From positions 1 through 10,867 of the forward strand of contig CAAGJR010000027.1 in assembly GCA_900770265.1 (NCBI GenBank): a stretch of DNA of 10,867 nucleotides, read 5' to 3'. Below, piece by piece: positions 1-5,290 of this stretch (position 1 is the first letter of the stretch; every line of letters starts with the position of its first letter). The position numbers and the translations under genes were made by a program. Source of the DNA: an uncultured Acidaminococcus sp. GTDB lineage: Bacteria; Bacillota; Negativicutes; Acidaminococcales; Acidaminococcaceae. The notes beneath the pieces are model-generated. The model worked only from the letters and a program-made list of their open reading frames with translations. It was not told the origin of the DNA and made no database searches.

Positions 1-160
1 ATTTTGAAGAGCCGCTTGGCTCTCAAATACTAGCTTTGATTTTTTAACCTGGTTTTCATCCAGGTGACTCGATCTCATCACTAAAAAGTGACTTGACCCG
101 CACATCTGTCAACAATATTCAGTTCTCAAAGTTCGTCTTGCGCTGTCTCATCAGCGACAG
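1..160 (-). other. Predicted rRNA operon leader (pre-rRNA 5' region)
   Basis: This gene-free stretch reads leftwards from a very strong promoter and is rich in short stem-loops. Visible stems are AGAGCC/GGCTCT (8-13 with 18-23), ACCTGG/CCAGGT (47-52 with 60-65), TCACT/AGTGA (78-82 with 87-91) and GCTGTC/GACAGC near 141-160. It also holds a boxA-like element. Promoter, boxA and serial hairpins without a reading frame are typical of the leader ahead of 16S rRNA in Firmicutes. The mature rRNA would start beyond position 1, so this is inferred. A 23S or tRNA transcript cannot be excluded. Confidence 0.55.
121..135 (-). promoter_or_regulatory. boxA-like antitermination element
   Basis: The minus strand reads CGAACTTTGAGAACT, close to the boxA core of Firmicute rRNA leaders (of the type TTCTTTGAAAACT). 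BoxA in nascent rRNA binds NusB/NusE and protects rRNA transcription from premature termination. Its place about 30-40 nt after the predicted transcription start fits that role. The match is by eye. Confidence 0.5.
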
Positions 161-167
161 CTTCTAT

Positions 168-224
168 ATAATACCAGTGCTGGTGAAAAATGTCAACAAC
201 TTTTTTGGACTTTTTTCGAAAAAA
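168..224 (-). promoter_or_regulatory. Strong sigma-70/A promoter with UP-like element, probably rRNA P1
   Basis: On the minus strand the -35 is a perfect TTGACA (191-196), followed by a 17-bp spacer and the -10 TATTAT (168-173). The -10 is preceded by TGG, which makes it an extended -10. Upstream of the -35, at roughly -41 to -64, are runs of six A or T (201-206 and 211-224), which is the position and composition of an UP element. Transcription would start near 161 and run left out of the window. This is by far the best promoter in the window and fits a stable-RNA operon. Confidence 0.75.
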
Positions 225-249
225 CTGTTGGGGATCAAATCCCCAGCAG
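219..249 (-). terminator. Rho-independent terminator overlapping the stop codon of the 506-residue ORF
   Basis: The minus-strand RNA folds CTGCTGGGGA (240-249) against TCCCCAACAG (225-234), with one C/A mismatch and a TTTGA loop, and is followed by six U (219-224). The stem includes the last codons CTG CTG GGG ATT TGA of the upstream gene, so the stop codon sits in the loop. The U-tract runs straight into the A/T tracts upstream of the next promoter. Confidence 0.8.
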
Positions 250-1755
250 TTTCTTCGCTTCTTTTTTGATTTCTTTCCGCTTTTCCTTCAACAGCAGCTG
301 TTCCACAGCCACCTTCAATGCAGGACTCAGGGTATACCCCAGCTTCTTCCATTGCTGCAGGGTCAGCAGGGCGTTCCGGCGGTTGCTGAAGGCCGGAGAA
401 TCCAGGGCCAGCAGGAACAGCTTCTCCCCGGTGCCCGGGAACCCGATCAGCTGGTCCAGGATGGCATTCAGATCCTCATAGATCCCTTCGAACAGTTCCT
501 TGACCGTCAATTCGTGGTCCCGGTTCTCATCGAAGATTTTCTTCATGCCCGGGATCAGTTCTTCGTACAGTTCCATCACATGGCCATCGTGATGAGCCTC
601 CCCCGTCAGGGCATAGGCCAGCAGCCGCCGGTTTTTCACCGGATCCTGCAGGACCAGTTCCGTGGCTTCTTCCGCATAGGGCAGTTCCAGGGCCCGGGCC
701 AGTTCGAACCCCTTCCCTTCTTTCAGTGCTGCCTTCACCACTTGGGCACAGTCGAACGTATTCAGCAGCTTGCCGCAGGCCTGCTTGATTTCTTCCTGTT
801 CCTTCCCTTCCAGCTTCGTGCTGGCATAGCGCAGGATCTTCAGGATGACTTCATACGTATGGAAATCCTTCTTCTGTTCTTCTGCGTGACGCAGCAGTTC
901 CCGCAGCAGCTGGACCGGCTGGCGCAGTTCCGAAATGCCCGGCACCGGTTCATCCTCCAGCAGGGCTTCCACCAGTCCCACAGCACCCCGGAAGGCTTTC
1001 GGGCTCAGGCTGGCCTGTTCCAGCACCCCCACCAGATCGATGCCTTCGGCGATCAGTTTGGCCGTATATTCAGGGTTCACATCGTTCTCCCAGCCTTCTT
1101 CCAGCATCCACTGCCGCACCTGGGCCGTACGGGGTTCCAGTTCCTCCAGGGCAAAGACCCGCCCCCAGCCATACACCAGCCGGGCCGTCTGGAAGATTTC
1201 CTCCTGGGCCGTTTCCCAGACCAGGAAGTTCCGCAGGCAATACAGGGTGAATTCGTTGCACTGGGCCAGCAGCCGGATGAGCGGTGCCAGTTCCTCATCG
1301 TCGTGGAGGTCGGCGAATTCCGTCAGGGTCAGGGCATATTTCACGATTTCCGGATTGTCCGCCTCCTGGAGCAGATGGCCCGCATACCAGATCAGGTCTT
1401 CCGGATGGATTTCCTCCCGGTGGGCATCCACCCACTGCTGCAGGGTCAGGGTATAGTCGTTCATCAGGTTTTCCATATCGGAAGTGAAGAAATCCTCCAG
1501 CTGCTCCACGGCCTCGCTCATATGGCCGGCCAGCAGGGCTTCCGTAGCGGCAATGACTTCCGGTGCCGGTTCTTCTCCCTTTTCCGGCCCGGTCACATTC
1601 CCTTCAAAGAAACCGTCAGCAAATTCGATGCCGGCGATCTTGGGCGGATAGACCAGTTTCCGGATGGAAAAATCCCGGGGCAGATACCCCTGTTCATCCA
1701 GGGCATCATAGATCCGTTGGGCAATGGAAGGTTGGGCAAACAGTTCGTCGTTCAT
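235..1755 (-). CDS. Hypothetical helical protein, 506 aa, second gene of a DUF2971 operon
   Basis: I do not recognise the family. The protein has a short N-terminal part (about residues 1-55, with IRKLVYPPKIAGIEFADGFF) that looks like mixed beta structure. A long acidic, almost entirely helical body follows, with leucine and glutamate spaced as in HEAT- or TPR-like helical repeats. The tail is basic and Lys/Glu-rich (residues about 488-506, ending KKLLGI). No signal peptide, membrane segment or catalytic motif is visible, so a cytosolic scaffold or binding protein is the most that can be inferred. The ATG has AAAGGAG six bases upstream, and that SD overlaps the TAA stop of the preceding DUF2971 gene (11-nt gap). 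The two genes are therefore almost certainly co-transcribed and probably translationally coupled. A terminator overlaps the 3' end. The reading frame is certain; the function is unknown. Confidence 0.85.
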   Translation of the reverse strand: MNDELFAQPSIAQRIYDALDEQGYLPRDFSIRKLVYPPKIAGIEFADGFFEGNVTGPEKGEEPAPEVIAATEALLAGHMSEAVEQLEDFFTSDMENLMNDYTLTLQQWVDAHREEIHPEDLIWYAGHLLQEADNPEIVKYALTLTEFADLHDDEELAPLIRLLAQCNEFTLYCLRNFLVWETAQEEIFQTARLVYGWGRVFALEELEPRTAQVRQWMLEEGWENDVNPEYTAKLIAEGIDLVGVLEQASLSPKAFRGAVGLVEALLEDEPVPGISELRQPVQLLRELLRHAEEQKKDFHTYEVILKILRYASTKLEGKEQEEIKQACGKLLNTFDCAQVVKAALKEGKGFELARALELPYAEEATELVLQDPVKNRRLLAYALTGEAHHDGHVMELYEELIPGMKKIFDENRDHELTVKELFEGIYEDLNAILDQLIGFPGTGEKLFLLALDSPAFSNRRNALLTLQQWKKLGYTLSPALKVAVEQLLLKEKRKEIKKEAKKLLGI

Positions 1756-1766
1756 GGGATACTCCT

Positions 1767-2642
1767 TTACCGATAAGATGATTTGGAAATCTTGAGAGTG
1801 AGGGTACGGTCATCATAGCCATTGGCCGCCAGGAACATCTTCAGGATGTCCAGGTGGTCCTTCATGTCGTTCTTGGGCCCCAGCACGATCTCCCGTACGG
1901 TGCTGCGGGCGAAGGGCATTTCCGTGTAAGGCACCAGCCGGCTGGCTTCCGGACGGAACCGGATCTGCTTATAGGCTTTCCGGTTGCCGGCGGCCATATG
2001 GCCCTCCTCGTCCTTCAGCAGTACGGGCAGCCACAGGGCCCGCAGTTCCTTTTCCGAAGCGAAGCTGGCGTCCTTGCAGTAATAGCGCAGGGACGAGAAC
2101 GTGGCATCATCGGCGATGGCCCGGCGGATTTCCCGTTCGTTCAGGTGCTTTCCCCGGGTGAGCCGCATGCGGATCCAGTTCCGGGCCAGGGGCAGGAACT
2201 GCTCCCCGTGGTTTTCCGTCATGTAGATGACCTTTTTCAGATAGTACTTGTTGGCAAAATCCGCATTCAGATGGACGGTGGAACAATCGAAGCCCATCTC
2301 CCGGGGATTGAAGCCGATGGCAAAGCCCCGTCCGTCATCGGCATAGCTGCGCCACTGGGGCAGGATGTCCCCCTGTTCCGAAAAACAGCCCAGGTAGATG
2401 AAACAGGCCGAATGGTGGTAATACAGATCCCGGGCCTGATCCATCTGGCTGCAGGGGATTTCCCCCTCCTCCACCAGCTGTTCCAGGGCCTGTTCAAAGA
2501 TCGGATCCAGCATCCGGTTCTCCCAGGCATCGTTGGTAAAAGAAGCTTCTGTCAGCCAGAGACACTGGTTCTGCAGGATATTCATGAACCCGCTGACGGA
2601 ACAATAATGGTAGATCACTCGTTCTTCCTGACAAATGGACAT
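1767..2642 (-). CDS. DUF2971 family protein, 291 aa
   Basis: The sequence follows the DUF2971 pattern. YHY opens the domain (11-13), then LWLTEASFTNDAWEN (28-42) matches the family's 'LW.s....NDp.E' block. CFSE (86-89) leads into QWRSYADDGRGFAIGF (96-111), the hallmark 'W..YAd.h.GfaIgF'. SEKELRAL (196-203) and IVLGPK (252-257) complete the set. The family has no settled biochemical role; members are soluble and occur in variable genome regions. No signal peptide or membrane segment is seen. It is the first gene of a two-gene operon with the 506-residue protein and is divergent from a LytTR regulator. The ATG has only a weak SD (AGAGGG). A GTG nine codons in (2616-2618), with AGGAAG five bases upstream, is a credible alternative start and would leave the YHY motif at the very N terminus. 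Family assignment is confident from motif memory; function is unknown. Confidence 0.85.
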   Translation of the reverse strand: MSICQEERVIYHYCSVSGFMNILQNQCLWLTEASFTNDAWENRMLDPIFEQALEQLVEEGEIPCSQMDQARDLYYHHSACFIYLGCFSEQGDILPQWRSYADDGRGFAIGFNPREMGFDCSTVHLNADFANKYYLKKVIYMTENHGEQFLPLARNWIRMRLTRGKHLNEREIRRAIADDATFSSLRYYCKDASFASEKELRALWLPVLLKDEEGHMAAGNRKAYKQIRFRPEASRLVPYTEMPFARSTVREIVLGPKNDMKDHLDILKMFLAANGYDDRTLTLKISKSSYR

Positions 2643-2679
2643 GACGCGCCCTCTTCTCTCTGATTTCGATTACCAGACC

Positions 2680-2685
2680 ATTATA
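2680..2685 (-). promoter_or_regulatory. Candidate -10 box of the DUF2971 operon
   Basis: The minus strand carries a perfect TATAAT about 38 bases upstream of the DUF2971 ATG, in AT-rich intergenic DNA. No convincing -35 is found at 16-18 bp (the best is GAGATT at 2703-2708), so an activator may be needed or the site may be weak. Confidence 0.45.
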
Positions 2686-2757
2686 CCGTATCCCCGGGAA
2701 AAAATCTCGTGAATTTTTCAATTTATCCACTGGAAATGCACAAAGTTCAATAATTTT

Positions 2758-2786
2758 CTGCATTTTATGAGTATTTATGGTATACT
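2758..2786 (+). promoter_or_regulatory. Candidate extended -10 promoter of the LytTR gene
   Basis: TGGTATACT (2778-2786) is an extended -10 with a five-of-six hexamer. The -35 region is poor (CTGCAT at 2758-2763, 17-bp spacer). Transcription would start near 2793, giving a short leader of about 34 nt before the ATG. The site is back to back with the DUF2971 promoter in the 184-bp divergent spacer. Confidence 0.5.
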
Positions 2787-2826
2787 GGGTATTGTGTAAA
2801 AAATTTAACAGACGGAGGCCCATGCC

Positions 2827-3543
2827 ATGTTCCACATTGCCCTTTGCGACAACGATCCGACACAACGTGACCAGTTCACCACCAGTATCCACCAACTGCC
2901 ACAAGTGGCAGAACCTGTCCAGCTGCAGCTCTACCGGGAAGGAGCGGAACTCCTGCAGGACTTCCAGCAGGGATTCCGGTTCAACCTGGTCATCCTGGGA
3001 GCCACCCGGGAAACCCGAGACCTGCTCCTGCTGGCCCGGGCCGTCCGTCAGCTGGATACCCGGGTCCCCATCATGGTCCTGTCCAGCACCGGCCGCTACT
3101 CCCTGGAAGGCTACCGGATCCCCCTGTACCGGTATTACAAAGAGCCGTTCCAGCCCTATCAGTTCTGGAAGGATCTCCAGGAACTGATGGAGCAGGAACG
3201 GCTGAACCAGAACCATTCATTTCTGTTCAGCAACTGGCAGGGGCTGCACCGGCTGTCTCTGGAGGACATCCAGTACTTTAAGTCCGAAGGGTCCCGCATC
3301 CTGGTGGCCACGGAACAGGAAAGCTATGTCTACCGGGAATCCATCCGTACCCTGGAAAAACAGCTGGAACGGTTCCTGTTCCACCGGGTGCACCGCAGCT
3401 ACCTGGTGAACCTGCGCTGGGTGAAAAATGTCTGGGGCACGGAATTGACCCTGCGCAACGACAAGGTGCTGCCCCTGGCCCGCCATCGGTCCCGGGAGCT
3501 GCGTGAACGCCTGCTGGAAATAGCCAGCCGCCAGCGGTACTGA
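2827..3543 (+). CDS. LytTR-family response regulator with a degenerate receiver domain
   Basis: This is a 238-residue protein with the two-domain layout of AgrA/LytR-type regulators. The receiver spans about 1-120. It begins FHIALCDNDP, keeps Ser86 in VLSS at the conserved Thr/Ser position, has YSLEGY (91-96) like the usual 'YALEGY', and keeps Lys105 in YYKEPF. The phospho-acceptor Asp expected in 'LDI' is replaced: the strand reads FNLVILGATRE with Gly58, so phosphorylation at the usual site is not possible. The C-terminal LytTR DNA-binding domain (about 130-235) looks intact, with IQYFKSEG, SIRTLEKQL and FHRVHRSYLVNLRWVKNV. No sensor kinase is in the window. GGAGG lies eight bases before the ATG; an out-of-frame ATG at 2822 is discounted. 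The gene is divergent from the DUF2971 operon, the most obvious candidate target by context. Its stop is 3 bp from the convergent Wzi-type gene. Confidence 0.9.
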   Translation: MFHIALCDNDPTQRDQFTTSIHQLPQVAEPVQLQLYREGAELLQDFQQGFRFNLVILGATRETRDLLLLARAVRQLDTRVPIMVLSSTGRYSLEGYRIPLYRYYKEPFQPYQFWKDLQELMEQERLNQNHSFLFSNWQGLHRLSLEDIQYFKSEGSRILVATEQESYVYRESIRTLEKQLERFLFHRVHRSYLVNLRWVKNVWGTELTLRNDKVLPLARHRSRELRERLLEIASRQRY

Positions 3544-3546
3544 CGG

Positions 3547-5061
3547 CTACAGCTGCCAGTCCACCTGGGCTCCGGCGAACCAGGTATGATCGCTGCTGCC
3601 CTGGCGGATGCGGGCATAGCCCAGCGTGCCATCCAGGTACAGGTCCGTCCGCAGTTTCTTCCGTCCGGTCAGCGCCCATTCATCCACCCGGGGTCCGTCC
3701 TGGCCCCGGTCTCTGTCCGTACGCTGGTAATACAGTCCCAGCCGGGTCTCCCCGGGCAGGTAGTGGTTCACCCGGGCATAGTACGTCCGGCTGTCCGTGC
3801 CCATGGCATCCCCCAGGATGTCCCCGCTGTAGGTCCAGCCCTGCTGGAAGGTGCCGTGGCGGTACCAATCCTTATTGGTATAGGCCGTCTCCAGGGTCAG
3901 GTCCCAGGCACCGTCCTTCGTCAGCTGGGGCAGATAGACCCCGCTCCGCCAGCCCCAGTCGCTGGGCAGGCCGTGGGCCTGGTCCTCCCCGTAGAATTCG
4001 CCGTAGAACTGTACCCCGGGCAGCCGCAGCCGGTAATCGAAGCCGCCGATGTCGTTCCATTTGTCGTGGGTATCGGCATTGTGCCCATAGAACCAGTGTC
4101 CCCAGTCGCTGCTGTCCAGACCGTTGCCGTCCCCGCCCAGCATGGATACCCGGGACGCCCCCAGGGTCAGCCAGCGGGTGGGTGTCACATCGAGACGCAG
4201 GCCCAACAGGCCCAGATGGTTGTAATCCCGGCGTCCGGACCGGGCCGCATCTTCCGCCCGGTCCCCATCCAGCCGTCCGTAGAAGGCGTGGAAATCCACC
4301 TGGCCCAAAAACTTCAGAAAGCCCCCTGCCTGGATGGGTTCGTTCAAATGGGCCTGCACCGTGGTGAGCGGCTTCATGTTGTTGCCCAGCAGCAGATGGC
4401 CCCCGGCGCCCTGGCCCCAGGTCATGGCTTCTTTGCCTGCTTCCCAGGCCCAGGCCCCGGTACGGGTCTTCAGGTAGCCCTCCTCCAGGCTGGCCGTGCC
4501 TTCGTTGTCCTTATCCCAGGCTGCCCGGCCCCGCAGGGAAACCGCTGTCTCGCTGCCCAGATTACCGCTGACTTCCACCTGGGCGGCCACATTTCCGTTG
4601 CGCCCGATTTTGTGCCCGTTCCGGTTGCGGCTGAAAGGAGCCCAGCTGCTGCCGATGCCCCGGTCTTGATAGGTAAACGCATCCCCGTGACGATACCCGG
4701 CCCCCACGCTCACCTGGCGCAGGCGCACCGGATCGGAGGCCGCTTCGCCTCTCTCCAGGGCCATTTCCGGAGCCACATAAGCTTCCAGGGCCCGGAGCTC
4801 ATCTGCCAGATACCCGGGCAGTGGCTTCGTTTCGGCCTTCTTTTCGGCCTCCAGGGCCCACCCGGCCAGTTGCTGCCTGCTGTAGGGCCGCGCTCCATTG
4901 GGCAGGCTTTCCAGGTACCCCATGGCCGACAGCTTGTCCACTGTATCATAATAGGGACTGTCCACCGGTACATTGGCCGTCACCCGGGCCAGGGCCGGCA
5001 GCGGGGCCGCAAGGCTCCCCAGCAGCAGGGGCAGCAGGAATCGCAGGGTGTTCTTTTTCAT
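3547..5061 (-). CDS. Wzi-type capsule assembly / outer membrane beta-barrel protein
   Basis: This is a 504-residue exported protein. The N terminus is a signal peptide: MKK, a hydrophobic run LRFLLPLLLGSLAA, and a probable AxA cleavage site at PALA/RV (after residue 25). A helical N-terminal region follows, with NVPVDSPYYDTVDKLSAMGY and GARPYSRQQLAGWALEA. That 'VP.ds..Y..vdkL...G' plus 'RPySR..la' arrangement characterises Caps_assemb_Wzi family proteins. The remainder is rich in Gly, aromatic residues and alternating strands, as expected of a large beta-barrel, and ends in AGAQVDWQL. Wzi in E. coli anchors capsular polysaccharide on the outer surface. Negativicute homologues are less well understood, so a porin-like role is possible. 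I chose the ATG at 5059-5061, which has GGAGGT seven bases upstream. A longer in-frame TTG start at 5076 lies inside that SD and is rejected. No capsule genes are adjacent. Confidence 0.8.
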   Translation of the reverse strand: MKKNTLRFLLPLLLGSLAAPLPALARVTANVPVDSPYYDTVDKLSAMGYLESLPNGARPYSRQQLAGWALEAEKKAETKPLPGYLADELRALEAYVAPEMALERGEAASDPVRLRQVSVGAGYRHGDAFTYQDRGIGSSWAPFSRNRNGHKIGRNGNVAAQVEVSGNLGSETAVSLRGRAAWDKDNEGTASLEEGYLKTRTGAWAWEAGKEAMTWGQGAGGHLLLGNNMKPLTTVQAHLNEPIQAGGFLKFLGQVDFHAFYGRLDGDRAEDAARSGRRDYNHLGLLGLRLDVTPTRWLTLGASRVSMLGGDGNGLDSSDWGHWFYGHNADTHDKWNDIGGFDYRLRLPGVQFYGEFYGEDQAHGLPSDWGWRSGVYLPQLTKDGAWDLTLETAYTNKDWYRHGTFQQGWTYSGDILGDAMGTDSRTYYARVNHYLPGETRLGLYYQRTDRDRGQDGPRVDEWALTGRKKLRTDLYLDGTLGYARIRQGSSDHTWFAGAQVDWQL

Positions 5062-5081
5062 GGGTAAGACCTCCAACCGAT

Positions 5082-5095
5082 AATTTCATGAAATT
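5082..5095. promoter_or_regulatory. Perfect 14-bp palindrome in the Wzi-gene leader
   Basis: AATTTCATGAAATT is a perfect inverted repeat with no loop, so it is more likely a protein operator than an RNA hairpin. It lies between the -10 (5111-5116) and the ribosome binding site of the Wzi-type gene, about 10-22 bases after the predicted start of transcription, where a bound repressor would block elongation or initiation. The binding protein is unknown. Confidence 0.4.
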
Positions 5096-5110
5096 CCAAT
5101 GATTTTACTC

Positions 5111-5116
5111 ATTATA
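5111..5116 (-). promoter_or_regulatory. Extended -10 promoter of the Wzi-type gene
   Basis: The minus strand reads TGCTATAATGA, a perfect TATAAT with the TGn extension. No good -35 is present at 16-18 bp (GAAATA at 5134-5139). Transcription would start near 5104, leaving a leader of about 43 nt. Confidence 0.6.
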
Positions 5117-5179
5117 GCACAAACAAACTGTTTTATTTCCTGAATAGACAAGATTCTATTTTTCTGTTTCTGCGTTATT

Positions 5180-5191
5180 AATTGCGCAATT
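5180..5191. promoter_or_regulatory. Perfect 12-bp palindrome overlapping the cfa -35
   Basis: AATTGCGCAATT is a perfect inverted repeat whose right end overlaps the first two bases of the cfa -35 hexamer. It is also about 65 bp upstream of the Wzi-gene -10. This is a typical operator position for repression or activation of cfa. No regulator is encoded next to it. Confidence 0.4.
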
Positions 5192-5217
5192 GAACATTGG
5201 TAAAATCGTGTTATAAT
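5190..5217 (+). promoter_or_regulatory. Promoter of cfa
   Basis: TTGAAC (5190-5195), a 16-bp spacer and a perfect TATAAT (5212-5217) preceded by TGT form a good extended -10 promoter. Transcription would begin near 5224, giving a leader of roughly 67 nt. Confidence 0.65.
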
Positions 5218-5258
5218 ATAAGAGTATATTATCCACTTTCGAGAGGAATCTGTAACCG

Positions 5259-5280
5259 GATCCCGCCCGTCTTGCGGATC
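5259..5280 (+). other. Leader hairpin directly before the cfa ribosome binding site
   Basis: GATCC (5259-5263) pairs with GGATC (5276-5280), and GC (5265-5266) with GC (5274-5275), leaving one bulged C and a 7-base loop. The stem ends one base before the AAGGGAG (5282-5288) SD. It has no U-tract, so it is not a terminator. It could modulate translation or mRNA stability, but this is speculative. Confidence 0.3.
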
Positions 5281-5290
5281 GAAGGGAGTC

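Noticed and set aside
84..112. Second rRNA promoter from the TTGACA at 107-112 (minus strand)
   Set aside because: At 17 bp the -10 would be ACTTTT, and no TATAAT-like hexamer is found at 16-18 bp.
128..136. Perfect match to the LytTR half-site consensus (AAAGTTCGT)
   Set aside because: It lies inside the boxA-like element and no second half-site follows at the required spacing. A weaker one at 2742-2750 (AAAGTTCAA) near the LytTR gene also lacks a partner.
190..1776. Long plus-strand open frame (528 codons) opposite the 506-residue gene
   Set aside because: Antisense shadow: composition is rich in Gln, Phe and His, it begins inside the rRNA-type promoter, it has no SD, and the minus frame has a perfect SD and terminator.
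3586..5067. 493-codon plus-strand open frame opposite the Wzi-type gene
   Set aside because: Shadow of a GC-rich gene; Pro/Gln/Gly-rich translation without motifs or RBS, while the minus frame has a signal peptide and family motifs.
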